Below are positions 31,773 to 43,193 of a stretch of DNA of 64,000 bases, piece after piece (within the stretch, counting starts at the first letter, position 1; each line of letters starts with the position of its first letter). The translations under genes and the position numbers were made by a program. The notes beneath the pieces were generated by a model that worked only from the letters and a program-made list of their open reading frames with translations, had not been told where the DNA came from and did not search any database. The DNA is from SCTG01 sp964384595 (GTDB lineage: Bacteria > Nitrospirota > Nitrospiria > Nitrospirales > NS-4). Where the stretch lies: NCBI GenBank assembly GCA_964384595.1, contig CAYLLY010000001.1, positions 21,919 to 85,918 of the forward strand. Reading direction: 5' to 3'.

Positions 31773-33875
31773 ATGGCGCATACAGTTGAACTCGAAGTGG
31801 CGGGGCGCACCCTCAAGCTGGAGACCGGCCACCTGGCCAAGCAGGCCGACGGCGCGGTCCTGGCCACCTACGGCGACACTTACGTGCTGGCGACGGCCGT
31901 GGCCTCGCAGACCGCGAAGCGGGACGTCGATTTCCTGCCGCTCACCGTGGATTATCAGGAGAAGGCCTATGCGGCCGGCAAGATTCCCGGTGGCTTCTTC
32001 AGGCGCGAGGGCCAGCCGTCGGAGCGGGAGAAGCTCACCAGCCGCCTGATCGACCGGCCGATGCGGCCGCTGTTCCCCGAGGGGTGGTACTACGAGACCC
32101 AGATGATCGCAACGGTGATTTCCGCCGACCAGTCCGGCACGTCCGACGTGGTCGGGATCACCGCGGCATCGGCGGCGCTGGCCGTCTCCAATATTCCGTT
32201 CAACGGGCCGGTGGCCGCCGTACGGGTAGCCCGCCTCAAGGGGCAGTTCGTGATCAACCCGGTCCTAAGCGCGCTGGAGGAATGCGATCTGAGCCTGGTC
32301 GTGGCCGGCACGGCGGATGCCGTCATGATGGTGGAAGGTGGGGCGGCGGGCCTTCCGGAAAACGTCATGATTGCCGCCATCGAGTGCGCCCACGCGGAGA
32401 TCAAGAAAATCGTCGTGGCGATCCTGAAACTCGCGGCGTTGTGCCCCAAGCCCAAGCGCGCGGCGGTGACCGAGGCGATCGATCCGGCCCTGACAGCGAC
32501 GGTCGAGGCGTTGACGGCCACGAAAATCCGGGAAGCGATCTTCATCCCGAACAAGACCGCCCGCCAGGAGCGGCTGGATGCGATCATGGACGAAACCGTG
32601 GACGCCCTCAAGAAGGAGGACGATCCGGACCGCGCGCGGCACGTGAAGCTGGTGTTCCACAACCTGGAATACACGGAAGTCCGCAAAATGATCCTCGAGA
32701 GCGGCAAGCGGGCCGATGGGCGCGGGCCCGCGGACATCCGGCCGATCACCTGCGAGGTGGGGATCCTGCCCCGGACGCACGGCTCGGCGCTCTTCACCAG
32801 AGGAGAGACGCAAGCCCTTGCGGTCGTCACGCTGGGCACCAGCGACGACGAGCAAAAGATCGACGCGCTGGAAGGCGAATACTACCGGAACTTTATGCTG
32901 CACTATAACTTCCCTCCGTTCAGCGTCGGCGAAGCCCGGCCGCTGCGCTCGCCCGGCCGGCGCGAGATCGGCCACGGCGCGCTCGCGGATCGGGCGCTCA
33001 AACCGGTCCTGCCGACCAAGCAGGAGTTTCCTTATACCGTGCGTCTCGTGTCGGACATTCTGGAGTCGAACGGCTCCTCGTCGATGGCGACCGTCTGCGG
33101 CGGGAGCCTTGCGCTGATGGACGCGGGCGTGCCCATCAAGGAGCCGGTGGCCGGCATCGCGATGGGGCTGATCAAGGAAGGCGCCCAGGTGATGGTCATC
33201 TCCGACATCCTGGGGCTCGAGGACCATCTCGGCGACATGGACTTCAAGGTCTGCGGCACGGCGCAAGGCGTGACGGCCCTGCAGATGGACATCAAGATCG
33301 CCGGCATCACGGCCCAGCTCATGGAAAAGGCCCTGGCGCAGGCGCGCGAAGGGCGGATGCATATCCTCGAGCGGATGCGCGCGGCCCTGACGGCACCGCG
33401 GACGCAGATGTCCCCGTACGCGCCCCGGATTTACACCATCAAGATCAAGCCGGAGAAGATCCGCGAGGTGATCGGGCCGGGCGGAAAAGTCATTCGCGAC
33501 ATCGTGGCCACCTGCGGCGTGAAGATGGACGTGCAGGACGATGGGACGGTCACCATCGCGTCGAGCGACGAGGCCTCCGCGCAGAAGGCGATCACGCGGG
33601 TGAACCAGATCACCGAAGAGGTCGAAATCGGTAAGCTCTACATGGGCAAGGTCCGGAAGATCATGGACTTCGGCGCGTTCGTCGAGGTGCTGCCGGGTGT
33701 GGACGGGCTGGTGCATATCTCGCAGCTGGCCCATCATCGCGTGAAGGTCGTGACGGACGAAGTGAAGGAAGGGGACGAGATTCTCGTCAAGGTGCTCGAG
33801 GTGGACCGGCAGGGCAAGATCCGGCTCAGCCGGAAAGAGGCGATGCCGGACCCGAGAGCGTCGGAGCAATCCTAA
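31773..33875 (+). CDS. pnp: Polyribonucleotide nucleotidyltransferase (PNPase)
   Basis: 700 residues from ATG 31773, preceded by AAGGGGAG; an upstream in-frame GTG at 31731 falls next to the leader hairpin and is rejected. Two RNase PH domains (FFRREGQPSEREKLTSRLIDRPMRPLF; RTHGSALFTRGETQALAVVTLG) flank an alpha-helical linker. The KH domain starts near residue 551 (IREVIGPGGKVIRDI) and the S1 domain follows (GKVRKIMDFGAFVEVLPGVDGLVHISQL). It is a 3'-5' phosphorolytic RNase of the degradosome type. Full length. Confidence 0.97.
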   Translation: MAHTVELEVAGRTLKLETGHLAKQADGAVLATYGDTYVLATAVASQTAKRDVDFLPLTVDYQEKAYAAGKIPGGFFRREGQPSEREKLTSRLIDRPMRPLFPEGWYYETQMIATVISADQSGTSDVVGITAASAALAVSNIPFNGPVAAVRVARLKGQFVINPVLSALEECDLSLVVAGTADAVMMVEGGAAGLPENVMIAAIECAHAEIKKIVVAILKLAALCPKPKRAAVTEAIDPALTATVEALTATKIREAIFIPNKTARQERLDAIMDETVDALKKEDDPDRARHVKLVFHNLEYTEVRKMILESGKRADGRGPADIRPITCEVGILPRTHGSALFTRGETQALAVVTLGTSDDEQKIDALEGEYYRNFMLHYNFPPFSVGEARPLRSPGRREIGHGALADRALKPVLPTKQEFPYTVRLVSDILESNGSSSMATVCGGSLALMDAGVPIKEPVAGIAMGLIKEGAQVMVISDILGLEDHLGDMDFKVCGTAQGVTALQMDIKIAGITAQLMEKALAQAREGRMHILERMRAALTAPRTQMSPYAPRIYTIKIKPEKIREVIGPGGKVIRDIVATCGVKMDVQDDGTVTIASSDEASAQKAITRVNQITEEVEIGKLYMGKVRKIMDFGAFVEVLPGVDGLVHISQLAHHRVKVVTDEVKEGDEILVKVLEVDRQGKIRLSRKEAMPDPRASEQS

Positions 33876-33891
33876 AGGAGCGGCACCCGCG

Positions 33892-35145
33892 ATGTTCCGC
33901 AAGGAAGTGCTGAACAACAGCGTTCGGGTCGTCACCGAGCGGATACCCTCGGTGCGGTCGGTCTCGATCGGCGTTTGGGTGGATGTCGGCTCGCGGGACG
34001 AGCAACCCGGTGAGGAAGGCCTCTCGCACTTTATCGAGCATATGGTTTTCAAGGGCACGCGCCGCCGCACGGCCGAGGCCATTTCGCGCGAGATCGACGC
34101 GCTCGGCGGCGAGCTCAACGCCTTCACCTCGCGGGAGGGGACCACGTTCTACGCGAAGGTTCTGGACGAGCATGTCGGCCAGGGGATCGAGTTGCTGGCG
34201 GACATCTTCCACCACTCCCGCTTTGATGCCCGGGAGGTGACCAAAGAGAAACAGGTCGTGCTGGAGGAAATCCGCATGGTCGAGGACGATCCGGAAGACT
34301 ACCTGCACGATCTGCACACGAAAAACGCCTTCCGGACCCATCCGCTAGGACGGCCGATCCTGGGGGAGGTCGCCACGATTCGAGCCCTCCGCAGGGCCCA
34401 AGTGCTCGCCTTTCGCGACCGGCACTACCGGCCTTCCCAGGTCGTGATCTCGGTGGCGGGCAACTTTTCTTTCGGGCCTGTGCTCAGGCAATTGAAGACC
34501 GCATTCGGAGGACCGTGGGGGCACGGCCGGGTCTCCGGTCACCGGATCCCCCCGACGCTCGCGCGCGGGACTCGCGTCCGGACGAAACCGTTGGAGCAGG
34601 CGCACGTGTGCTTCGGCTTGAAAGGCGTGTCGCAGCGCGACAAGGACCGGTATGGCGCATACGCCCTGAACGCGATCCTGGGCGGGGGGGTCAGCTCCCG
34701 GCTGTTCCAGGAAGTGCGGGAGAAGCGGGGCCTGGCCTACTCCATCTATTCCTCGGTCATGTGCTTTTCGGACAGCGGGCTGCTGACGGTCTATGCCGGT
34801 GCCCGTCCGGCCGTGGCGCCTCGCGTGATGGGACTCGTGCTGGGAGAACTGCGCCGCTTGCAGGCCGAGCCGGTGGGGCGCGCCGAGCTGGCGCGGGCCA
34901 AGAGCCAGTTGAAGGGCAATCTCATGCTCGGGCTCGAGAGCACCAGCAGCCGCATGAGCAAGCTTGCCAAGGATGAGATATACTTCGGCCGCCATATCCC
35001 GCTCAGGGAAATCATGGCGGATATCGACGCGGTCTCGGAAGGCCAGCTCTGGCGACTCAGCCGGGATCTCTTCGACGACCGCCATCTGACCGTGACCGCA
35101 TTGGGGCCTCTCACGAAGCGGGACGTGGAGCGCGTCATGCATTGA
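33892..35145 (+). CDS. M16-family zinc peptidase (processing-peptidase-like)
   Basis: 417 residues from ATG 33892, with AAAGGAG upstream. The inverted zinc motif HFIEH is at 46-50, in GLSHFIEHMVFKGTRRR, and a downstream Glu lies in VVLEEIRMVEDDPEDYLHD. The C-terminal half carries the non-catalytic M16 domain with FQEVREKRGLAYSIYSS. No signal peptide. This YmxG/PqqL-like class commonly follows pnp. Substrate unknown. Confidence 0.93.
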   Translation: MFRKEVLNNSVRVVTERIPSVRSVSIGVWVDVGSRDEQPGEEGLSHFIEHMVFKGTRRRTAEAISREIDALGGELNAFTSREGTTFYAKVLDEHVGQGIELLADIFHHSRFDAREVTKEKQVVLEEIRMVEDDPEDYLHDLHTKNAFRTHPLGRPILGEVATIRALRRAQVLAFRDRHYRPSQVVISVAGNFSFGPVLRQLKTAFGGPWGHGRVSGHRIPPTLARGTRVRTKPLEQAHVCFGLKGVSQRDKDRYGAYALNAILGGGVSSRLFQEVREKRGLAYSIYSSVMCFSDSGLLTVYAGARPAVAPRVMGLVLGELRRLQAEPVGRAELARAKSQLKGNLMLGLESTSSRMSKLAKDEIYFGRHIPLREIMADIDAVSEGQLWRLSRDLFDDRHLTVTALGPLTKRDVERVMH

Positions 35146-35164
35146 GCCGGCAGGGGGAGGCCGC

Positions 35165-37156
35165 ATGGAACTGGGCCGATCGCGTCGTGGTCTCCAGAAG
35201 AAGTTCGTCGCCTCCCTCCTGATCGTCGGGTTCTCTCCGGGGATTGTCGCCCTCTTCGCCACCTACCTCTACAGCACCCAGACCCTCAAGACCGCCATCG
35301 GGGACAGCTTCCAGCAACTGGCCGCCTCAACCGCCCGGCGGATCGAGGTGATGGTCGACGACGAGATCGATGAAGCCCGCCACCTCGCGGCGGCCCCCCT
35401 GACGGTGCGCTTCGCGGTGGCCGCCTCGAACCGGGCGTCTCGCCGGGAAGGCGAGCAGGCGGTGCGCGCTCGTTTGCTGGAGCGAAGCTCCCGATGGGAG
35501 CGGTTCCGCACCGGCAAGGAGCCGACCCTGCCGGATTTCATCGATCAGCAGACCCTGCTGTACATCCAAAACTGGCTGGCGATCCGGCCCGGCGAGTACA
35601 ACAACATCGTGGTCACGGACGAACGCGGAGCACTGGTCGCCAGCGCCAACCCCGGCGTGGGATACCTGCACGGTGACGAGCTGTGGTGGCGGGAGGCCTA
35701 CGCCGACGGGCGCGGCGGTCTCTACGTCAGCGATATCTACGAACAGGCTCCCGGGGTCTATCTCCTGGATATCGCGGTGCCGATCCTGGATGACGCTCGT
35801 CAACGCGCGATCGGCGTGGCCAAGTTCGAAGTGCGGCGGGACAGTCTCATGAAGGCCATTATGGAGATCCGGGTCGGGGAACTGGGGCACGGCATGTTGC
35901 TCAACACCGAGGGCACGCCGCTGATCTGTCCGGTCCTGCCCCCCACGGCGCACCTCATCAACGATCCGCTGATGAAGCAGCTCATGCAGAAAACGCCGGG
36001 GTGGGTGGTGGCCGAGGACGACGCCCACGGCGGGTACAATTCCATCGTCGGGTATGCGCCTATCACGTTCACCAACAAGCTGACGGAAACCAGTCTTGGC
36101 GGCAATCAGTGGTACGCCTTTGTCCGGCAGGATCCCGCCGAAACGTACGCCCCGGTCTATACCCTGTTGCGGACGGTGGGGCTGATCGGGTTCGGGATGG
36201 TGACGGTGCTGGCGTCGCTGGGCTTCTTTGTCGGCAAGTTGATCGTGAAGCCCATTCTCCTGTTGCAGGAACAGGCCGATGCCATCCGGCACAGCGTGCG
36301 CGACCTGGCGTCGGCGGGCCGCTTCGAGCGGGCGCGCATGGATGCCGTCCGTCCCCGGGTGGCGGTGCGCACCGGCGATGAATTGGAATCCCTGGCGCTG
36401 TCCTTCAACCAAATGGCGGAGGCCCTGGACGAGAGCCTCAAGACGATCCGGGACCAGGAACACGAGCTCGTGCGCAAGGAAAAGCTGGCCTCGGTCGGGC
36501 AGCTCCTGGCCGCCCTCGCCCACGACATCAAGAATCCGCTCGGGGTGATCCGCAGCTCGGCCCAACTCGTGCTGGATGAGCACCAGCCTGAAACCGTCAA
36601 ACGGGAGGTGGCCCAGTACGTGATCGAGGAAACGGACCGGCTCACGAACCGGATCAACCACTTCCTGCGATTCGCGCGGCAGAAGCCGCCGGAGATCCGC
36701 CCCATCGGCGCCCGGGTGATGCTGGAGGCCGCGCTGCAGGAGTGGCGGGCGCTGGGGAGAGGGACGCCCGTCGTTGAAAAGGTGCACATTGCCCCTGGGA
36801 TGCCGGATTTGATGGTGGACCCTGAGCAGGTCAAGGAAGCGCTCGTGAATCTCCTGATCAACGCCCGGGAAGCCATGCCGCAGGGCGGGACCCTCACCGT
36901 CTCGGCCCGCGGAGACGCGACCGGGGGAGCGCCGGCCACGGTGGAAATCCGGATCGTCGACACCGGGCCGGGGATCAGTCCCGAGCACCTCAAGCAGATT
37001 TTCGATCCGTTCTTTACGACCAAGGATTATGGCACGGGGCTCGGGCTGACCAACGCCAAACGGCTGGTCGAAGACAACGGGGGGCAACTCGCGATTTACA
37101 GCACGGAAGGGCAGGGCACCGAAGTCGTGCTCCGGATGCCGGCGCTGGCTCGGTAG
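35165..37156 (+). CDS. Membrane sensor histidine kinase with double-Cache sensor and HAMP
   Basis: 663 residues from ATG 35165, with GGGGAGG upstream. TM1 is at about 14-38 (SLLIVGFSPGIVALFATYLYS). A periplasmic Cache-like sensor of some 290 residues follows (VVTDERGALVASANPG; GGLYVSDIYEQ). TM2 is near residue 335-360, then HAMP. The HisKA phospho-acceptor is H453 in AALAHDIKNPLG. HATPase boxes are NLLINAREAMPQGG, DTGPGIS and GTGLGL. It probably phosphorylates the NtrC-type regulator two genes downstream. Ligand unknown. Confidence 0.93.
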   Translation: MELGRSRRGLQKKFVASLLIVGFSPGIVALFATYLYSTQTLKTAIGDSFQQLAASTARRIEVMVDDEIDEARHLAAAPLTVRFAVAASNRASRREGEQAVRARLLERSSRWERFRTGKEPTLPDFIDQQTLLYIQNWLAIRPGEYNNIVVTDERGALVASANPGVGYLHGDELWWREAYADGRGGLYVSDIYEQAPGVYLLDIAVPILDDARQRAIGVAKFEVRRDSLMKAIMEIRVGELGHGMLLNTEGTPLICPVLPPTAHLINDPLMKQLMQKTPGWVVAEDDAHGGYNSIVGYAPITFTNKLTETSLGGNQWYAFVRQDPAETYAPVYTLLRTVGLIGFGMVTVLASLGFFVGKLIVKPILLLQEQADAIRHSVRDLASAGRFERARMDAVRPRVAVRTGDELESLALSFNQMAEALDESLKTIRDQEHELVRKEKLASVGQLLAALAHDIKNPLGVIRSSAQLVLDEHQPETVKREVAQYVIEETDRLTNRINHFLRFARQKPPEIRPIGARVMLEAALQEWRALGRGTPVVEKVHIAPGMPDLMVDPEQVKEALVNLLINAREAMPQGGTLTVSARGDATGGAPATVEIRIVDTGPGISPEHLKQIFDPFFTTKDYGTGLGLTNAKRLVEDNGGQLAIYSTEGQGTEVVLRMPALAR

Positions 37157-37173
37157 AAGAGAAGAGGACGCGT

Positions 37174-38289
37174 ATGGGGGACGACGCTACGATTCTGATC
37201 ATTGAGGATGAAGAACGGATGCGACGGCTGATGGATCTCGTGCTGCGTCCGGAAGGGCACCGCCTGCTCCAGGCCGAGTCGGGGGAGGCCGGCCTCAAGC
37301 TGCTCGACGAGGGCGGCATCGACCTGGTGTTGAGCGATCTCCAAATGGGCCGGGTCGGCGGAATGGACGTGCTGGAGCATGTGACCAAGAAATGCCCGGA
37401 GGTGCCGGTGGTGATCATCACCGGATACGGGACGGTCAAGTCGGCGGTGGAGGCGATCAAGAAAGGCGCGTTCGACTACGTCAGCAAGCCGATCGACAAC
37501 GACGAATTGAAGATCGTCGTGAAGCGGGCGCTGGAGCGGAAGGAACTGAAGGGGGAGATCGAGCGGTTGCTGGGAGACATCAGTCATGACATCAAGAACC
37601 TGCTCACGCCGGTCGTGCTGGGGACGGAGCTCCTGGAGTCCGAGATCGATCAGTTCTATGACAGGCTCCCGGAGGTGGAGGCCACGCAGGCCAAGGTCAG
37701 CCACAGCCTGTGCAACGAGGTCATCAGCGTCTTGCGGAACGCCACGCGGCGGATTCAGGACCGGTCCAAGGAGATCGCCGACTATGTCAAGGGGCGAAGC
37801 GCCCCGCCCCACATTGCGCCATGCAACGTGGCGTCCGTCGTGGAGAGCGTGATGGACTCCCTGCGCCTGCTTGCGAAGGAGAGAGGCGTCTCGCTCCGCA
37901 CCGACGGCCTCGCGAGCTTGCCGCCGATCATGGCCGACGAGCGCCGCCTGTTCAACGCGTTCTACAACCTGGTCAATAATGCGATCGAGGAGGTGCCCTA
38001 CGGCGGCCATGTCACGGTTCGCGGCGAGGCGGACCTGGCAGGCGGCACGCTCCTGTTGGCCGTCACCGATACGGGCCGGGGCATGCCGCCGGAAGTCCGC
38101 GACAGCCTCTTCACGGCCGGCACCATCAGCAGGAAACCGGGTGGGACTGGCCTGGGGACCAAGATCGTCAGGGGGGTGGTGGACGCTCATGGAGGCCATA
38201 TCTCCGTGGACAGCAAGGAGGGCGCCGGGACGACCTTCACAATCCGCCTCCCGATTCAAGGCCCTCCGCTTGCCGGGCGTTCGGGATAA
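37174..38289 (+). CDS. REC-histidine kinase hybrid
   Basis: 371 residues from ATG 37174. An N-terminal receiver domain with phospho-acceptor D55 (LVLSDLQMG) is followed by a kinase core with H138 in DISHDIKNLLTPV, an N-box FYNLVNNAIEEVP, DTGRGMPPE and GTGLGTKIV. It has no membrane segments. The receiver is nearly the same as that of the next gene, including 92 identical nucleotides. It probably forms a relay between the Cache kinase and the sigma-54 activator. Confidence 0.9.
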   Translation: MGDDATILIIEDEERMRRLMDLVLRPEGHRLLQAESGEAGLKLLDEGGIDLVLSDLQMGRVGGMDVLEHVTKKCPEVPVVIITGYGTVKSAVEAIKKGAFDYVSKPIDNDELKIVVKRALERKELKGEIERLLGDISHDIKNLLTPVVLGTELLESEIDQFYDRLPEVEATQAKVSHSLCNEVISVLRNATRRIQDRSKEIADYVKGRSAPPHIAPCNVASVVESVMDSLRLLAKERGVSLRTDGLASLPPIMADERRLFNAFYNLVNNAIEEVPYGGHVTVRGEADLAGGTLLLAVTDTGRGMPPEVRDSLFTAGTISRKPGGTGLGTKIVRGVVDAHGGHISVDSKEGAGTTFTIRLPIQGPPLAGRSG

Positions 38290-38338
38290 TGGGGGCTGCC
38301 ATCAAATGTCCGGCGCAGTGACGGAGCACGGAACACGC

Positions 38339-39739
38339 ATGAGTGACGCCACGATTCTGATCATCGAGGATGAAGAGAAGATGCGGCGGCTGATGGATCT
38401 CGTGCTGCGTCCGGAAGGGCACCGCCTGCTCCAGGCCGAGTCGGGGGAGGCCGGCCTCAAGCTGCTCGACGAGGGCGGAATCGATCTCGTTCTGACCGAC
38501 ATCCAGATGGGCAAGGTCAGCGGGCTGGATGTCCTCAAGCACGCCACCACGGAGTGCCCCGAGGTGCCCGTGGTGATCATCACCGGGTTCGGGACGGTCA
38601 AGTCGGCGGTGCAGGCGATGAAGACCGGCGCGTTCGACTATATCAGCAAACCGATCGACAACGATGAGCTGAAAATCGTCGTCAAGCGGGCCCTGGAGAT
38701 GCGCCGGCTGATGCAGGAGAACCGGGGGCTGAGCCGGGAATTGCGGGAGCGGTTCGACTTCGACAATATCGTCGGGCGCTCCGCCGAGCTCGCCAAGGTG
38801 AAGGCGCTCGCCCGCGACATCGCCGCGACCGACTCGACGGCGCTGATCACCGGCGAGAGCGGCACCGGCAAGGAGTTGCTGGCCCGGGCGATCCATTACG
38901 CCGGCGCCCGGGCCGGCGGCCCGATGGTCGCGATCAACTGCGCGGCGATCCCGGAGCAACTCCTCGAATCCGAGCTGTTCGGGTATGAGAAGGGCGCCTT
39001 CACGGACGCCAGGAAAGCCAAGCCCGGCCGCTTTCTCCTGGCGCATCGGGGCACGCTCTTTCTGGACGAGATCGGCGAGATGAGCCCGCCGATCCAGGCC
39101 AAGCTTCTGCGCGTGCTGGAGGATCACACGATTGAGCCGCTCGGCGGGGTCAAGGGCGTCAGGGTGGATCTCCGGTTCATCGTGGCGACCAACCGGGACC
39201 TGCGGGACCTGGTCCAGAAGGGCAAGTTTCGGGAAGATCTCTTTTACCGTGTCAGCGTGTGCCAATTGCACCTGCCGCCGCTACGGGAGCGGGCGGGCGA
39301 CATTCCGATCCTGCTGGAGCATTTTCTCGCCCGGTACAGGCGGGAACGGGGCACGCGGATCGGAGGCCTGACCCCGGAAGCCCTACGCGTCGTCGAGGCC
39401 TATCCCTGGCCGGGCAACGTCCGGGAGTTCCAGAACATGGTGGAGTGGGTGACGATCACCTGCAAGGGCGAGCGGGTGGACGTGAACGATCTGCCGGCGT
39501 ATCTCAAGGCCGGTCCGCCGAGCACGGTCAGCGCCCCGGCTCTGCAGAGCGCCGAACGTCCGTCTCTTCTGTCGTATGGTCTCTCGGTGGAAGAAGTGGA
39601 GAAGACCATGTTGCAAGAAGCCCTGGCCAAGGCCAAGGGGAACGTCTCCGAGGCGGCGCGTCTGCTCAAAGTCACGCGCAACACGCTCCGCTACCGTATG
39701 GGCAAGTACAACCTCACCGTTCCCGACGAATCCGCGTAG
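38339..39739 (+). CDS. NtrC-family sigma-54-dependent response regulator
   Basis: 466 residues from ATG 38339; ATG 38306 would add 11 residues. The receiver has D54 (LVLTDIQMG). The AAA+ domain has Walker A GESGTGKE (172-179), the sigma-54 loop as GAFTDA (219-224, a common variant of GAFTGA), Walker B GTLFLDEIGEM and the sensor AYPWPGNVREFQNMVEW. A Fis-type HTH ends the protein (NVSEAARLLKVTRNTLRYRMGKY). It activates sigma-54 promoters on phosphorylation. A paralogous 3' end reappears at 50110-50500. Confidence 0.95.
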   Translation: MSDATILIIEDEEKMRRLMDLVLRPEGHRLLQAESGEAGLKLLDEGGIDLVLTDIQMGKVSGLDVLKHATTECPEVPVVIITGFGTVKSAVQAMKTGAFDYISKPIDNDELKIVVKRALEMRRLMQENRGLSRELRERFDFDNIVGRSAELAKVKALARDIAATDSTALITGESGTGKELLARAIHYAGARAGGPMVAINCAAIPEQLLESELFGYEKGAFTDARKAKPGRFLLAHRGTLFLDEIGEMSPPIQAKLLRVLEDHTIEPLGGVKGVRVDLRFIVATNRDLRDLVQKGKFREDLFYRVSVCQLHLPPLRERAGDIPILLEHFLARYRRERGTRIGGLTPEALRVVEAYPWPGNVREFQNMVEWVTITCKGERVDVNDLPAYLKAGPPSTVSAPALQSAERPSLLSYGLSVEEVEKTMLQEALAKAKGNVSEAARLLKVTRNTLRYRMGKYNLTVPDESA

Positions 39740-39770
39740 GGGCGCGGCGCCGCCGCGCCCATCCCAAGGC

Positions 39771-39828
39771 GGCACGGGGACTGTCACCCTTTCGTTTCAT
39801 CAAAGGTGACTGTCCCCCTTCTTGTGCC
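39771..39828. repeat. Large inverted repeat / terminator after the NtrC-type gene
   Basis: GGGGACTGTCACCCTTT (39776-39792) pairs with AAAGGTGACTGTCCCC (39802-39817), with outer arms GGCAC (39771-39775) and GTGCC (39824-39828). It forms a long stem with a 9-nt loop. The GGGGACTGTCACC phrase is typical of dispersed bacterial palindromes. It marks the left edge of the restriction-modification island. Confidence 0.7.
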
Positions 39829-39914
39829 GCTGTATCTTTTTGGATTCACGCCTCGCCCGCCTTCATTTCCTCCTGCATGACATTACGGAGGAGGAGTGCT
39901 AGCATTGCGACCCG

Positions 39915-41511
<1,597 letters not shown>

Positions 41512-41522
<11 letters not shown>

Positions 41523-43185
41523 GTGGCGGCGGCGGGAAGTCAGCCAGTTGATGGGGGACGGCAAGCTCGTCATCGGAGACGGGTACCGCGCGAAAAATGA
41601 CGAGTTCGGTTCGAGCGGGTTGCCATTTGCCCGTGCCGGAAACATCAATGAGGGCTTTCTCTTCGATGACGCCGATCACTTCCCCGAGGAGAACCTGGCC
41701 CGCGTCGGCAACAAGGTCAGCCAGCCGGGCGATGTGGTCTTCACCTCAAAAGGCACGGTTGGCCGCTTCGCCTTTGTCCGCCCCGGCACGCCGCGATTCG
41801 TGTACTCACCGCAGTTGTGTTTCTGGCGCTCACTGGACCAAGAGGAGATCGATCCGCGGTTTCTCTACTACTGGATGTTCGGCAGGGAGTTCTTTGTTCA
41901 GTTCAAAGGCGTGGCGGGTCAGACCGACATGGCCGAGTACGTCAGCCTCACCGATCAGCGGCGCATGCACATCACGCTGCCGGGGCGAGACGAACAACGC
42001 GCCATCGCCCACATCCTCGGCACGCTGGACGACAGGATCGAGTTGAACCGGCGGATGAATGAAACGCTGGAGGCCATGGCAAGGGCGATCTTCAAGAGTT
42101 GGTTCGTGGATTTCCTGCCTGTGCGGGCGAAGATGGCGGCTAAAGAAAACGATCCGAGCCTCAGATTACCCAAGGCCGAACCCGGTCAGTGGTTCGTGTA
42201 CGCTATCGAGTGCGAGGATGGCAGCCAATACATCGGACAGACAGAAGATTTACGGCAACGATGGCAAGAGCATTTGGCTGGCCGCGCCGCACAGTGGACA
42301 AAGCAGCACCGACCTGTTGCTGTGGTTCACTGGGAAATGCTGTTGTCCCGAGAAGAAGCGGTTGGGCGGGAGAAGTGGCTCAAGACCGGGTTCGGCCGGA
42401 AATGGCTAAAGAAGGAGATCGCCGCCAGCGCCCGCACGCAGACAGGCGACCCCGTCCGCGCCAAGGCCGAAGGCCGCGATCCCGGCCTGCCCAAGCCCCT
42501 CGCTGACCTGTTCCCGGATTCTTTCGAGGACTCGGAGTTGGGGGAGGTTCCGAAGGGATGGAAGGCGGCTTCCCTTGCTGATTGCGTCGATGTCGTTCGC
42601 GGTTTGTCTTACAAGGGCTCAGGCTTGTCTGACGCCGGTGTGCCAATGCACAACTTGAACTCGATCTACGAAGGTGGCGGCTACAAGCACGAGGGAATAA
42701 AGCACTACGAAGGCGAATACAAGCCGCACCACGTTGCACGTGCCGGAGACCTCATCGTTGCGAACACCGAGCAGGGGCACGACTGTCTCCTTATCGGTTA
42801 CGCAGCCATTATTCCCGCGCGTTTTGATAGCGAGAGCCTCTTTAGCCACCACATCTACCGCGTGCGGCCCAAGAGTTCATCGGGACTGACTCCCGATTAT
42901 TTGTGCCAGCTGCTGAACACGAGTGTCATGCATGACACTGTGAGCGGGTATGCGAACGGAACGACCGTAAACATGCTTCCGATCGACGGTCTCCAAAGTC
43001 CGCAAGTCGTTGTTCCGCCTTCAGTCATCGTTCGCGCCTTCAATGGATTCGCAGAAGCGGCTCGCAAGCGCCACGAGGAAATGATTGAGGAAAGCCACGC
43101 CCTCGCAGCCATCCGCGACGCGCTGCTACCAAAGCTGCTGTCAGGTGAATTGCGCGTTCTTGATATGGAACGAGGAGCAGGTTAA
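41512..43185 (+). CDS. hsdS: Type I specificity subunit with an internal GIY-YIG domain
   Basis: 557 residues from ATG 41512, with AAGGA at 41499-41503. The first target-recognition domain and central helix run to about residue 210 (DEQRAIAHILGTLDDRIELNRRMNETLEAMARAIFKSWFVDF). Residues about 227-303 are a complete GIY-YIG domain (WFVYAIECEDGSQYIGQTED, then RQRWQEHL and GREKWLKTGFGRKWLKKEI), in frame. It lies between two versions of the usual HsdS linker (PVRAKMAAKENDPSLRLPK and PVRAKAEGRDPGLPK). The second recognition domain and C-terminal helix follow. Normal HsdS proteins are about 400-450 residues. Confidence 0.9.
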
Positions 43186-43193
43186 TTTACACT

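Noticed and set aside
37871..38338. N-terminal extension of the NtrC-type regulator
   Set aside because: It lies in the end of the preceding hybrid kinase gene in another frame. The receiver domain starts at 38339 as in its paralogue.
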